A stretch of 64,000 nt of DNA from Bacillus sp. AFS037270 (GTDB taxonomy: Bacteria > Bacillota > Bacilli > Bacillales_B > DSM-18226): positions 55,860 through 119,859 of the forward strand of contig NZ_NUNF01000020.1 in assembly GCF_002585305.1 (NCBI RefSeq), given 5' to 3'. Within the stretch, counting starts at the first letter, position 1, and every line of letters begins with the position of its first letter. Of this stretch, positions 54,672 to 63,382 are shown piece after piece. A program made the position numbers and the translations under genes. The notes below the pieces were generated by a model, which saw only the letters and a program-made list of their open reading frames with translations, was not told the DNA's origin and searched no databases.

Positions 54672-54961
54672 CAAACAAATAATACTATTTTTTGCTGGTT
54701 AATTCAATAGAAAGTTAGATTAAGAGTCTAATTTTTCTGAAAAAAAATTTTTAGTTAGTTTACTAAGGAAAGGGAAAGTCCATGTACCCTTCATTCAAAG
54801 AAGGTCTAATCTTTTAAAACCACCCTATTTCAATGGGGTGAGGATTCAAAGTTATTGAGATAGTAACAAACCCATAATGATTGTACATTTGGTATGTGAC
54901 CAAAGTACTATTTCTGTTATGATAAAATGAGAGGAAAATCCCTATGAGAAGGGTGGAGTAA

Positions 54962-55993
54962 ATGACTGTTACAATCAAAGAGGTGGCAAAGCTTGCAAAT
55001 GTTGCGCCGTCAACGGTTTCAAGAGTAATTGCAAATAATCCTAGGATTAGTGAGGCAACGAAACGAAAAGTAAAAAAAGTGATGGAGGAGCTTGGCTACC
55101 ATCCCAACTTGAATGCTAGAAGTCTTTCGAGTAAAGCAACACAAACCATTGGGCTTGTTATGCCAAGCTCTGGGGATGTTGTTTTTCAAAATCCTTTCTT
55201 TCCAACAGTCCTTCAGGGAATTAGCGAAGGGGTACACGAAAAAAAATATGCCTTGCAGATGACAACAGGAAGATCACAACAGGAAATTCTTGAGGCAGTC
55301 ATTCAAATGGTACAAGGAAAACGAGTGGATGGAATGATTCTTTTAAATTCAAAAGTTGAAGATAAGGTCATTCAGTATTTAAGAGAAATCGATTTTCCTT
55401 TTGTGGTTATTGGAAAACCGGCTAAATATATAGAAGAGATCACTCACGTTGATAATGATAATGTTCGTGCCATGAAGGAAGCTACAGAATATTTGATCGA
55501 CCAAGGGCATAGTCAAATTGCTTTTATTGGGGGAAGCCCAGAACTAATCGTTACTGTCGACCGGTTAAATGGCTATAAACAGGCTCTAGAAAATTCAAAT
55601 ATTCCTATTAAAGAGGAATATATCAAACATGAGGAATTCCTAAGGGAAGGGGGGCAAGAGGCAGTTAATGAGTTAATGGCCCTTCAGCAGCGTCCAACTG
55701 CGCTGTTAGTTGTGGATGATTTCATGGCACTAGGAGTCCTTAATAAGCTAGATGAATCTGGAATAAAAGTTCCAGAAGATATCTCTGTTGTCAGCTTTAA
55801 TAATATCTTACTTTCAGAAATGTCAAAGCCGCCTTTAACCTCTGTTGATATCAATATTTTAAAACTGGGACTTGAAGCATCAAGGGGCTTAATCGAGAAA
55901 ATTGAAAATAGTTCAGAACCAACCAAACGAATTATCATTTCACATCAATTGGTTGAACGTTCTTCATGTAGTCGACTCCATAAAGAGAAATAA
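54962..55993 (+). CDS. LacI family transcriptional regulator (MalR-like)
   Basis: A 343-residue repressor. The LacI helix-turn-helix and hinge are at the N-terminus (TIKEVAKLANVAPSTVSRVI, NARSLSSKATQTIGLV). The periplasmic-binding-like effector domain follows (QNPFFPTVLQGISEG, GFIGGS-like IAFIGGSPEL, RPTALLVVDDFMALGVL, PLTSVDI). The first residues resemble MalR regulators of maltose/maltodextrin genes. It is divergent from the amylopullulanase and two LacI-type operators lie between, so autogenous and target control by maltodextrins is likely. GGGTGG precedes the ATG. Confidence 0.92.
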   Translation: MTVTIKEVAKLANVAPSTVSRVIANNPRISEATKRKVKKVMEELGYHPNLNARSLSSKATQTIGLVMPSSGDVVFQNPFFPTVLQGISEGVHEKKYALQMTTGRSQQEILEAVIQMVQGKRVDGMILLNSKVEDKVIQYLREIDFPFVVIGKPAKYIEEITHVDNDNVRAMKEATEYLIDQGHSQIAFIGGSPELIVTVDRLNGYKQALENSNIPIKEEYIKHEEFLREGGQEAVNELMALQQRPTALLVVDDFMALGVLNKLDESGIKVPEDISVVSFNNILLSEMSKPPLTSVDINILKLGLEASRGLIEKIENSSEPTKRIIISHQLVERSSCSRLHKEK

Positions 55994-56013
55994 GTGTGAA
56001 AAACCTGAAAAGA

Positions 56014-56080
56014 AAGAGGTGCCTTCCAGAAGGCTGTTTTTTTAAACGGCAGATCTTGAAGGAACCTCTTATTATTTTTC
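56014..56080. terminator. Nested bidirectional terminator between the LacI and thiF genes
   Basis: An outer stem AAGAGGTGCCTTC / GAAGGAACCTCTT encloses a compact rightward terminator GCCTTCCAGAAGGC followed by TGTTTTTTT. Confidence 0.8.
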
Positions 56081-56088
56081 GTATTTTC

Positions 56089-57108
56089 CTATCCTAAATA
56101 TCGGTGGTACAACGCTTTTGCTTCAGATAAATCCTTCGTTCCGTGTACTAAAACCCTTCCGTCTTTAAAAACGACTAGTCTGTAAGGATCTAGACTGAAA
56201 GATAAAAGGTAAGGATTTCGCTGTACGGTTCCCCCTTGATTCTCTAAAACTTTTTCTAATGCCACTAAATCCCGGACAATTGGAAAAGAAGGGCGTATCT
56301 GAACGGAATCTCTTCCACAAAGTACCGCAGTTTTTGTTTGATTTTCAAAAGACAAAAATGGATAGGAGCGATTTTTCCCGCAAGAGGGACAGTCCACTTT
56401 TTTCAACTTGTCTACTTTAATAGCACTAAATTGGTTTTTCCATAAATCAAAAGAAACCAGTTTGTTTCGTAACGAATCCAGGTCATCAACCAATATTTTT
56501 AATGCTTCACTGATTTGATAGGATACCACCATGTTCACAGCTGGACTAATAATTCCAGCTGTATCACAGGTTAATCCTCCTAGAGGAACTGTTTCTAGTA
56601 AACAAGAGAAACAAGGCGTTTTTTCAGGAATAATGGTGTACGAGATTCCATAACCTCCAACGCAAGCACCGTAAATCCAAGGAACTTTATACTTTTGGGA
56701 AACATCATTAATCATCATTCTTGTCTCAAAATTATCTGTTGCGTCAATGATGAGGTCTACTTTTTGCGCCCATTCTTCTAGCTCTAAAACCGAGGCATCC
56801 GCAATCAATGCCTCTATGGTTACAAAAGAGTTAATAGCTGTTAAGCGGTTTTTAGCGGCAATCACTTTGGGTAGCCTTTTTTCAGCATCTTCTTCTGTAT
56901 ACAGCTGCTGCCGTTGTAAATTTGACCATTCCACATAGTCACGATCCACGATGGTTAACTTACCAACCCCGGCACGGACAAGTGCTTCGGCATTTGCTGA
57001 GCCAAGTGCACCACATCCAATAATGAGAACATGTTTAGCTGAAATTTTTTCCTGCCCAGCTTTTCCGATAGCTGGAAATAATTCCTGCCGTGAGTACCGA
57101 TTATTCAC
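56089..57108 (-). CDS. thiF: ThiF sulfur-carrier adenylyltransferase
   Basis: A 339-residue E1-like enzyme that adenylates the C-terminal glycine of Thi[18 protein letters not shown] and [20 protein letters not shown] are the N-terminal and nucleotide-binding motifs; [16 protein letters not shown] and [15 protein letters not shown] follow. CFSCL and CPSCG are the two zinc cysteine pairs. A C-terminal extension of about 90 residues goes beyond the minimal ThiF/MoeB domain. It overlaps thiG by 4 bases (ATGA). No thiD follows: a terminator comes after the stop. Confidence 0.95.
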   Translation of the reverse strand: MNNRYSRQELFPAIGKAGQEKISAKHVLIIGCGALGSANAEALVRAGVGKLTIVDRDYVEWSNLQRQQLYTEEDAEKRLPKVIAAKNRLTAINSFVTIEALIADASVLELEEWAQKVDLIIDATDNFETRMMINDVSQKYKVPWIYGACVGGYGISYTIIPEKTPCFSCLLETVPLGGLTCDTAGIISPAVNMVVSYQISEALKILVDDLDSLRNKLVSFDLWKNQFSAIKVDKLKKVDCPSCGKNRSYPFLSFENQTKTAVLCGRDSVQIRPSFPIVRDLVALEKVLENQGGTVQRNPYLLSFSLDPYRLVVFKDGRVLVHGTKDLSEAKALYHRYLG

Positions 57109-57872
57109 CCGATACTCATTCCTTCCTTTGGACTGCTGGCCGTAGCATACCTCTTTTTCTCGATTCGGCCAGCTTCATATCCTAAACGTCCAGCTTCAAT
57201 AGCTAAACTCATCGCTTTGGCCATTTTAACCGGATTTTTTGCTGCCGAAACAGCTGTATTTAATAAAACACCATCGGCCCCTAATTCCATTGCCAATGCC
57301 GCATCAGCAGGCGAGCCCACACCGGCATCAACAATCACGGGAACTACTGCTTGTTCAATAATAAAACTAAGGTTTACCGGATTGATAATACCCTGGCCAG
57401 ATCCAATTGGTGAAGCTCCTGGCATGACCGCATGACACCCTGCTTCTTGAAGTTTTCTTGCTAAGACTACATCATCAGAAGTATAAGGGAGAACAATAAA
57501 TCCTTCCTTTACTAACTCTTCCGTTGCCTTAAGTGTTTCGATAGGATCAGGAAGCAAAGTTTTATCACAGCCAATCACTTCGACTTTAATCATGTCACAG
57601 AGTCCTGAAGCCTTTGCTAGTTTGGCAATCCGCACCGCTTCTGCTGCGGTTTTTGCCCCTGCTGTATTAGGAAGTAAAGTATATTTATTGGTGTCTAGCT
57701 GCTCTAAAAAATTGGGCTGGCTTGGTTCAAAGATATTCATACGCCGCACAGCAAATGTTAGAATCTCAGCTTTAGAGACTTCTACCGCATCCTTTTGGAT
57801 TTCAAAGCTCGGGTACTTCCCAGTTCCAAGCAATAAACGAGAATTAAATGATAATGGACCTATTTTTAACAT
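57105..57872 (-). CDS. thiG: Thiazole synthase
   Basis: A 255-residue TIM-barrel enzyme that forms the thiazole phosphate of thiamine from deoxyxylulose phosphate, dehydroglycine and ThiS thiocarboxylate. [14 protein letters not shown] is the N-terminal signature, MIKVEVIGC holds the Schiff-base lysine, and [27 protein letters not shown] is the phosphate-binding region (cited in part: [11 protein letters not shown]). It starts 1 base after the thiS stop codon and overlaps thiF. Confidence 0.97.
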   Translation of the reverse strand: MLKIGPLSFNSRLLLGTGKYPSFEIQKDAVEVSKAEILTFAVRRMNIFEPSQPNFLEQLDTNKYTLLPNTAGAKTAAEAVRIAKLAKASGLCDMIKVEVIGCDKTLLPDPIETLKATEELVKEGFIVLPYTSDDVVLARKLQEAGCHAVMPGASPIGSGQGIINPVNLSFIIEQAVVPVIVDAGVGSPADAALAMELGADGVLLNTAVSAAKNPVKMAKAMSLAIEAGRLGYEAGRIEKKRYATASSPKEGMSIG

Positions 57873-57873
57873 G

Positions 57874-58077
57874 TCAACCGCCTCCTACAAAATGGACTAT
57901 TTCAATTCGATCTTTATCTGATAATCTAGTACTTTGGTGATTCTCACTTGTTAAAATTTCTCCGTTAACTTCAACCACGACAACTTTATCATGGATTTCA
58001 TAATGTTTTAGTAAATCTGAAACTGATCTGATTTCATCAGGTAATTGAATAGATTCGCCATTTAATAAAATTTTCAT
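57874..58077 (-). CDS. thiS: Sulfur carrier protein ThiS
   Basis: A 67-residue ubiquitin-fold carrier. [16 protein letters not shown] opens the beta-grasp, and the C-terminus ends VHFVGGG, with the terminal Gly-Gly that is adenylated by ThiF and then carries sulfur. [11 protein letters not shown] is the classic ending. It lies 9 bases after thiO. Confidence 0.97.
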   Translation of the reverse strand: MKILLNGESIQLPDEIRSVSDLLKHYEIHDKVVVVEVNGEILTSENHQSTRLSDKDRIEIVHFVGGG

Positions 58078-58086
58078 TTTTACCCC

Positions 58087-59229
58087 CTAATGCACCATTT
58101 CTTTATTTCGATCAATCCGGAAAGCAGAAAGAAGGTTTTCATCTGGTCTGCCTTCCAATAAATCAGCCACAAGCGTACCTGTAACCGGGCTTAATAAAAT
58201 TCCGTTTCGGTAATGGCCAGCTGCAATGAACAATCCTTTCCATAATGGATGTTCACCAATGTAGGGGAGGCCATCCCCAGTTTGAGGTCTAATGCCGGCC
58301 CAAACCCTCTCCCATGGGGCATCCTTAATCTGAGGAACCAGCTGAACAGCTCTTTCTACTAAACTTGCAATTGCTCCGGGAGTCACATTTTTATCAAAAG
58401 TATTTTCAACTTGGGTGGCACCAATATAGATTTCACCATTGCGTTTTGGAACTAAATAACATCGTTTATCGGAAAAAATGGTCCTGTTAATGATGGGGGA
58501 CTCCGTCTTTACAGAAAAACATTCACCTTTAACCGGATAAACTGTCATATCCATTCCTGTTTCATGCATGAGCCTTGAAGCCCATGCGCCAGTTGCAAGA
58601 ACAACCTGGTTACAATGGATGTTTCCTAAGGTGGTTCTTACCCCGATGACCCTGTCTTGTTCATAGATAAATGAACGGGCTTCGGTATTTTCAAGGATTG
58701 TCGCCCCGAATTGTTCAGCTCCCTTTGCAAATGCTAGCGATAATTTTTCCGGTTGGACATGCCCGTCGTTAGGAAGATACATCCCTCCGGCCACACTAGG
58801 GGAGAGGGAGGGTTCCAATTCTCGCAGACTATGAGAATCAAGCCATTCGATTTCTGGATCCCACTTTCGTTGGAAGGCTGCCTGTTGGTGAACTTCAGCT
58901 GCCATTTCTACTGTTTCGGCAATCTTAATCATCCCTTTTTGGATAAACTCAATATCAATCCCGGTTAGGTCAAATAACTCATTTGAGAGGGCAGGAAACA
59001 TTGCCTGGCTCTTTAATGCTAGCTGAAAAAAGGGACCATCCTGTTCAATCTCTGCTTGTGCGGCCAGCATTCCGGCAGCTGCACTGGAAGCTTCACAAGC
59101 CAAATGGTTCTTCTCAATGACAACCACTCTTTTCCCCATCTTTGATAGTTGATAGGCAATCGAACTTCCGTTTATTCCGCCCCCAATAATCACAACATCA
59201 TATGAATTTTTCACTTTTTCCATCTCCAT
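58087..59229 (-). CDS. thiO: Glycine oxidase
   Basis: A 380-residue FAD enzyme that oxidises glycine to the imine needed for thiazole synthesis. VVIIGGGINGSSIAYQLSK is the FAD-binding motif; ASSAAAGMLAAQAE, GAWASRL and PQTGDGLPYIGEHP are DAO-family landmarks. The ATG at 59229 overlaps the end of tenI by 32 bases. A GTG at 59214 (just before KNSYDVVIIGGG) with GGAGATGG in front is an equally plausible start. Confidence 0.94.
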   Translation of the reverse strand: MEMEKVKNSYDVVIIGGGINGSSIAYQLSKMGKRVVVIEKNHLACEASSAAAGMLAAQAEIEQDGPFFQLALKSQAMFPALSNELFDLTGIDIEFIQKGMIKIAETVEMAAEVHQQAAFQRKWDPEIEWLDSHSLRELEPSLSPSVAGGMYLPNDGHVQPEKLSLAFAKGAEQFGATILENTEARSFIYEQDRVIGVRTTLGNIHCNQVVLATGAWASRLMHETGMDMTVYPVKGECFSVKTESPIINRTIFSDKRCYLVPKRNGEIYIGATQVENTFDKNVTPGAIASLVERAVQLVPQIKDAPWERVWAGIRPQTGDGLPYIGEHPLWKGLFIAAGHYRNGILLSPVTGTLVADLLEGRPDENLLSAFRIDRNKEMVH

Positions 59230-59839
59230 CTATTAATGCGTTAACATACGATTTTACTGCTGATAAAGGATCATGAGAATCTAAGACTCCTGACATCACT
59301 GCAATGCCGCTTGCACCAGCTTGGATGACTGGTTTCGTATTTTCGGGTGTAATCCCGCCAATCGCAATAACTGGAATATCCAACTGGGTAACCCTTGATA
59401 ATTCCTCAATACCTTTTGGTGTCTTACCTGGCTTAGATTGGGAAGGGAAGACGTGGCCGAACAGCACGTAATCTGCACCATCCAGCATAGCTTTTTCTCC
59501 ATCTGATAAGGAGTGAATGGAACTTCCTACCCTTAATTTAGGGAACGCCTTTTTTACAATCACTGGTTCTAAACTGTGAAAGGCTAATTGAACCCCTGCC
59601 ACCCTTGTAACGAAAGCAACATCTACCCGGTCATTGATGATTATTTTTGATAGGGGAATATCTGTAGATAACAGGTCAACCGCTTCAAAAAGTTCTCTGG
59701 CTGTTTTTTGCTTTTCCCTTAAGTGAATCGACGTTACATAGGGGTATATATCGATTAAAATCTCTCGTAACTGCTCGATTGGCATTTTACCGTTCGAAAT
59801 AATATGTAACTCTTTAGTTTTCGTTAAAATTCGCGTCAC
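59198..59839 (-). CDS. tenI: Thiazole tautomerase TenI
   Basis: A 213-residue TIM-barrel protein of the ThiE/TenI family. ELHIISNGK, SIHLREKQKTA, VQLAFHS, ADYVLFGHVFPSQSKPG and IPVIAIGGITPEN fit TenI, which aromatises the thiazole phosphate made by ThiG, better than ThiE. The start is unclear: GTG at 59839 is part of the sequence AAGGGGTGA, which is itself the ribosome binding site. An in-frame ATT three codons later has the right spacing, and the Bacillus subtilis protein begins close to ELH. It is the first gene of the thi operon; the tenA gene that precedes it in Bacillus subtilis is absent. Confidence 0.88.
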   Translation of the reverse strand: MTRILTKTKELHIISNGKMPIEQLREILIDIYPYVTSIHLREKQKTARELFEAVDLLSTDIPLSKIIINDRVDVAFVTRVAGVQLAFHSLEPVIVKKAFPKLRVGSSIHSLSDGEKAMLDGADYVLFGHVFPSQSKPGKTPKGIEELSRVTQLDIPVIAIGGITPENTKPVIQAGASGIAVMSGVLDSHDPLSAVKSYVNALIDGDGKSEKFI

Positions 59840-59875
59840 CCCTTAAGAAGATTCCGCTAATTGAAATAAGTGAAA

Positions 59876-59914
59876 AACAAAAAAACCACTTTCCATATAT
59901 GAAAGTGGTTTGGT
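59876..59914 (-). terminator. Riboswitch-controlled terminator of the thi operon
   Basis: On the minus strand AAACCACTTTC, ATATATG, GAAAGTGGTTT is followed by TTTTTG. It lies between the TPP aptamer and tenI, so it is the probable expression platform. Confidence 0.88.
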
Positions 59915-59954
59915 CATTTGAAATGAAATACATGCGTACTCAAATATCCCGTTT

Positions 59955-60050
59955 TCCACTTCCCTACGCTGGTATTAACCAGATCAGGTTCATAGAGTCC
60001 CGAAGTAGTACTTCAATCTCAGCCCTTTAAAAAGGCACCTCTAGCGGATG
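59955..60050 (-). promoter_or_regulatory. TPP riboswitch (thi-box)
   Basis: On the minus strand the conserved elements GAGGTGCC, GGGCTGAGA, ACCTGATCTGGTTAATACC and AGCGTAGGGA occur in the right order and spacing for the thiamine pyrophosphate aptamer. It precedes tenI-thiO-thiS-thiG-thiF and a terminator hairpin, so binding of TPP should stop transcription of the operon. Confidence 0.97.
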
Positions 60051-60093
60051 ATTTATTCTCAATATTTATTTGTAATTATTACCTGCATGTTTA

Positions 60094-60121
60094 ATATTAA
60101 CACCAGTGTTTGAAATGTCAA
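60094..60121 (-). promoter_or_regulatory. Sigma-A promoter of the thi operon
   Basis: On the minus strand TTGACA (60121-60116), a 16-base spacer and TAATAT (60099-60094) lie about 45 bases upstream of the TPP aptamer. Confidence 0.75.
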
Positions 60122-60141
60122 ATAATTTTCTAAATTAAATC

Positions 60142-60840
60142 TCAATTAAATTCAATATTTATGTTTTGCGACTTACCTAATTCTTTATGGTTTTGATCAA
60201 GCACATCACTAGTTTGAATGTCTATCCATTTTATTTCGGGAGTTGATTTTTTAACTATAAAACCAAGTGCTCCTTGCTTTGAGCCTTTTGGCTCCATTTC
60301 TCCGCCTAAATACTCTATATAAAAGTCATCCTCGAAAGTTCTTGTCTCACCATTACTTGTAGTTAGATGTGCAATTGGTCCAAAATGTACGGTTTGGTCT
60401 GATTTATTGACTAGCTCCACTTCCACCTTAATAAAATCGAATTTTTCATAGTCCTCGGTGTAATAATGAAAGTAATCCATTAACGAATAGGTCGGCATAT
60501 TGTGAATGATCTTTACATTCTTGATTCTCATTTCAATTGGCCCAATTGTATAATTCTTATTTTGTGCGGCAATCTTTTTTAAGTTTATTGTCCCTTTACT
60601 ATCTTTTATCGTTTGCCCTACTTGAAGGAGGTTGGTATCATCGGATACTTGTGGATTAGGGACATATATATCAGATAAAGTTTTAGCTCTACTTTTTTCA
60701 TTATTTGAATTATCTTTCTTGTTGTCAGATACTTGTTCTTGTTTTTCAGTTGCTTTTGCAGTAGGTTCTATATTTTGAACGGCATTACAGCCAAACAAGA
60801 AAAGAGGTAAAACAAGTATGAATGGTGTCAATATTTTCAT
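60142..60840 (-). CDS. Hypothetical lipoprotein (DUF4352-like)
   Basis: A 232-residue exported lipoprotein. The signal peptide ends in LFLFGC, with lipidated Cys18. A low-complexity Lys/Asn/Glu linker to about residue 55 is followed by a beta-rich domain (LLQVGQTIKDSKGTINLKKI, FIKVEVELVNKSDQTVHFGP, GEMEPKGSKQGALGFIV). This resembles the immunoglobulin-like DUF4352 domain of Bacillus surface lipoproteins. AAAGGTGA precedes the ATG. It lies between the alkaline phosphatase and the thi operon with no functional link visible. Confidence 0.8.
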   Translation of the reverse strand: MKILTPFILVLPLFLFGCNAVQNIEPTAKATEKQEQVSDNKKDNSNNEKSRAKTLSDIYVPNPQVSDDTNLLQVGQTIKDSKGTINLKKIAAQNKNYTIGPIEMRIKNVKIIHNMPTYSLMDYFHYYTEDYEKFDFIKVEVELVNKSDQTVHFGPIAHLTTSNGETRTFEDDFYIEYLGGEMEPKGSKQGALGFIVKKSTPEIKWIDIQTSDVLDQNHKELGKSQNINIEFN

Positions 60841-60874
60841 AGGATGGTCACCTTTCAGATAGGATAGTAGATTT

Positions 60875-60914
60875 CAAAAAAGTTCCCGTTGAACACCAAA
60901 GCCCAACGGGAAAA
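60875..60914 (-). terminator. Terminator of the alkaline phosphatase gene
   Basis: On the minus strand TTCCCGTTG, loop, CAACGGGAA then CTTTTTT. Confidence 0.9.
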
Positions 60915-60936
60915 ATAGATATTTTTTTTATCAAGA

Positions 60937-62304
60937 TTAATTTCCATTTTTTAAAATATCAAAGATATGTTTAGCTTGGTCCGTATTATCAATATTTCCG
61001 GCAAACAAGTTGCTGCCAGGTCCATATGCGTACACGTTCACATCTTCACCCGTATGTCCGCCAGTTGTCCAGCCTGTCACGGAACGATTATCAAAAATAG
61101 TCTCAATCGCATTATCAATAGTGGTTACATTCTTAGATGCAGCTGCTTCCTTGACAGAATCGATTTCTTTAGATGTTAGTTGTAAATTAACATAGTTTTT
61201 TAGTGTTTGTTCTACATCTGCACCTTTGGCGATTTGTTCTGCCATAAAGTCAGGTGTGCGTTCTGCTGCGGCGATAGGTGCTCCAAACCAGTTATAATCG
61301 CCCCTAGCACCGATTGAGTATCCGCCAGTTGAATGGTCCGCTGTTGCAATAACTAGAGTATGTTTGTCCTTTTTAGCAAAGTCAACGGCCGCTTTAAAAG
61401 CTTTTTCAAAGTCTTCCATTTCACTCATAGCGGCAACAATATCGTTGTCATGTCCAGCCCAGTCAATTTGGCTTCCTTCTACCATCAAGAAGAAACCATT
61501 TTTATTTTGGCTTAATTTATTTAAGGCTGTATCTGTCATATCTTTCAAAGAAGGCATAGTTGCCTCACGATCAAGCATTTTTGGCATTCCGCCCGGAGCA
61601 AACAAGCCTAACATTCTTGTGCTGTCGTTTTTTTGCATTTGTTCTTTGTTAGTTACATAAGAGTAGCCATCTTTTTGGAACTCTTTTGTTAGGTCACGGT
61701 CTTGACGAACAAAGTTACTTAAGCCGCCGCCAAGCATAACATCAATTTTATGGCCGCCATTGATCATTTCATCATAATAATCATCAGCAATGGCATTCAT
61801 GTTTTTACGGCTGACATCATGTGCACCGTAAGAAGCAGGTGTGGCATGGGTAATTTCGGAAGTTGCAACCAATCCAGTTGATTTACCTTTTTCTTTCGCT
61901 GCTTCAAGAACCGTTTTTACAGATGAACCGTCGTTATCTACACCAATGGCTGCATTATAGGTTTTAACACCAGCAGACATGGCAGTTGCAGCGGCGGCTG
62001 AATCTGTGACATTTTGATGCGGGTCCTCTGGATAAGTTTTCTGTTGTCCAACAAGATATTTATCAAATTCTGTTTGCTCAACTTCTTTTGTTGATGGATT
62101 GTCTTTTAAATAACGATAAGCAGATGTATAGGAAACGCCCATTCCATCTCCAATTAAGAAAATAACATTCTTGATTTCAGCATTGTTTTGTTTTACTTCA
62201 TTTGCCTTTACATCATGATTTAGGGTACCAAGCAGTGTCCCAAATGCTACTGTGGACAGAACTGCAACCGGCAGAATTTTCTTTTTTAGTTTGTTTTTAA
62301 ACAC
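60937..62304 (-). CDS. phoA: Alkaline phosphatase
   Basis: A 455-residue exported phosphomonoesterase with a signal peptide (residues 1-34, KKKILPVAVLSTVAFG). Metal ligands include Asp53 (IFLIGDGMG), and the catalytic nucleophile is Ser102 in VTDSAAAATA. HATPASYGAH, GSQIDWAGHDND, ATADHSTGG and TGGHTGEDV supply the remaining zinc/magnesium residues. It releases phosphate from organic esters outside the cell. The start is GTG 62304, 7 bases after AGGAGG. A three-repeat Pho box lies 90 bases upstream. A dead second copy is at 30451-30901. Confidence 0.96.
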   Translation of the reverse strand: MFKNKLKKKILPVAVLSTVAFGTLLGTLNHDVKANEVKQNNAEIKNVIFLIGDGMGVSYTSAYRYLKDNPSTKEVEQTEFDKYLVGQQKTYPEDPHQNVTDSAAAATAMSAGVKTYNAAIGVDNDGSSVKTVLEAAKEKGKSTGLVATSEITHATPASYGAHDVSRKNMNAIADDYYDEMINGGHKIDVMLGGGLSNFVRQDRDLTKEFQKDGYSYVTNKEQMQKNDSTRMLGLFAPGGMPKMLDREATMPSLKDMTDTALNKLSQNKNGFFLMVEGSQIDWAGHDNDIVAAMSEMEDFEKAFKAAVDFAKKDKHTLVIATADHSTGGYSIGARGDYNWFGAPIAAAERTPDFMAEQIAKGADVEQTLKNYVNLQLTSKEIDSVKEAAASKNVTTIDNAIETIFDNRSVTGWTTGGHTGEDVNVYAYGPGSNLFAGNIDNTDQAKHIFDILKNGN

Positions 62305-62378
62305 TATGATAACCTCCTAAGTTTTTAATTAAAATTAATGATTTTTTCATCAAATTTTAATTTTTGCTTACTACTAAA

Positions 62379-62432
62379 CTATAAAAGGAGATTGTTAATC
62401 TAATATGAATACAATGTAAAGATTGGTTTTAG
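62379..62432 (-). promoter_or_regulatory. Pho box and -10 of the alkaline phosphatase gene
   Basis: Read on the minus strand: TTTACA (62421-62416), TTCATA (62410-62405) and TTAACA (62399-62394), each 5 bases apart, then TATAGT (62384-62379) as -10. The 9-base gap between the last repeat and the -10 is the same as at pstS, which supports both sites. Confidence 0.8.
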
Positions 62433-62497
62433 TTTTATGTAACTGAAGTCTTAGTAAAAATGCAGTGGTTTTTGTTCGTTCGGGTCTTTAAAAATAA

Positions 62498-62574
62498 AGG
62501 CTGTGTTAAATTAGGCTGTTGATTTTCGCTCCAATCAACATGCTAAAAGTCAACAAAAACCTTTAACACAGGCA
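62498..62574. repeat. Short inverted-repeat element, IS/MITE-like remnant
   Basis: CTGTGTTAAA (62501-62510) and TTTAACACAG (62562-62571) are perfect terminal inverted repeats about 70 bp apart. Inside, TGTTGATT and AATCAACA form a second hairpin. GGCTGTGTTAAA ends with an internal TTGATTTTCGCTCC are reminiscent of ends of IS1182-type elements and derived repeats in Bacillus. It is non-coding. The remaining part of 62305-62648 is the Pho promoter and the next terminator. Confidence 0.55.
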
Positions 62575-62576
62575 AA

Positions 62577-62614
62577 ATAAAAAGGGCATGGAAATTTTCC
62601 ATGCCCTTTTGGTT
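62577..62614 (-). terminator. Terminator of the 48-residue protein gene
   Basis: AAAAGGGCATGGAAA / TTTCCATGCCCTTTT is a near-perfect 15-bp stem; the minus strand continues with TATTTTG. Confidence 0.85.
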
Positions 62615-62648
62615 AATGATAATGAACTTTCTTTTTTAGTTTAGAACG

Positions 62649-62795
62649 TTAATTTGTCTTAAAAGAAAGTTTGGAGTATTCAACTAGAAGGATTTGATAT
62701 CGGTTTTTCGTATCTTGGATTTCGCAATAATCTGAGGAGTATCGGTAAAGTAGTACATAATTTTTCCCGTTATATTGAACTAATTGGTCTTGCAT
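62649..62795 (-). CDS. Hypothetical 48-residue protein
   Basis: ATG at 62795 follows AAAGGAG with ideal spacing on the minus strand and reads MQDQLVQYNGKNYVLLYRYS, then SDYCEIQDTKNRYQILLVEY and a short tail, ending TAA at 62649. The sequence looks like a small beta-hairpin protein (alternating hydrophobic residues) with one cysteine and no membrane segment. A strong terminator follows directly. I do not recognise it, but RBS, composition and terminator make it likely real. Confidence 0.65.
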   Translation of the reverse strand: MQDQLVQYNGKNYVLLYRYSSDYCEIQDTKNRYQILLVEYSKLSFKTN

Positions 62796-63111
62796 GATAC
62801 CACTCCTTTAAATGAACTTTATCTTTATGTAAAATGAAAACCAATAGGGCTCTAACTTTGCCAAATACCCATGATAGACACTCTTGCTAGCCCCACTAAT
62901 AATATATTAATTAAGAATTGTTAAGTAAATGCTAATTTAATGAAAAAGTTCTGTAAATTTTCATATAATCACTGCTAGAGGAGTAGATGTCCAATGAGGA
63001 GAAATATATTTTTAGAAGCAGTTTAAAAAAAAATTTTATTTTTACAAAAAAATAACAAGGATATTTATCATAGCTGACAAATTCTATATATAAGAAAAGT
63101 AGGGGAAGGAA
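62796..63111. other. Intergenic region without a convincing gene
   Basis: AT-rich. It contains TATAAT at 62964-62969 and an ATG at 62987 after GAGGAG that opens only 22 codons (MSNEEKYIFRSSLKK...). I do not annotate this as a gene. AGGGGAAGGA at 63101-63110 is the ribosome binding site of the next gene. Confidence 0.4.
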
Positions 63112-63330
63112 GTGGAGAGAATGAAACGCCAGAGAACTTTCTTTATTATGCATAACCTTATTTTTGAAGTCCAAAAGCCAGAAATAACCGTTAAGAAAAT
63201 AAAAGTAGCAATGGTTAAAATAGAAAATGAGGAATATAAAGTCTTGAGAAAACAATTTGATGAAGAGGTTTTTAATATAGAAAGAAAATCTGGTGGATGG
63301 TTTATTACAGAGAAAGATAAGCCAATCTAA
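63112..63330 (+). CDS. Hypothetical small basic protein
   Basis: A 72-residue protein (69 if started at ATG 63121 rather than GTG 63112; the RBS AGGGGAAGGA could serve either). It is rich in Lys and Glu, with a basic N-terminus (MKRQRTFFIMHNLIFEVQ) and a C-terminal SGGWFITEKDKPI. No membrane segment or known motif is seen. It lies 52 bases upstream of the DNA glycosylase and may be co-transcribed with it. The long opposite-strand frame at 62932-63384 is Phe/Tyr/Ser-rich, as expected for an antisense shadow. Confidence 0.55.
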   Translation: MERMKRQRTFFIMHNLIFEVQKPEITVKKIKVAMVKIENEEYKVLRKQFDEEVFNIERKSGGWFITEKDKPI

Positions 63331-63382
63331 AGTAAATAGCAATCTTACAATAAAACAAATTATGCCAATGGAGTGAATACAC

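Noticed and set aside
62987..63055. 22-codon frame after GAGGAG
   Set aside because: RBS spacing is only 3 bases, composition is lysine/phenylalanine low complexity, and no other support exists.
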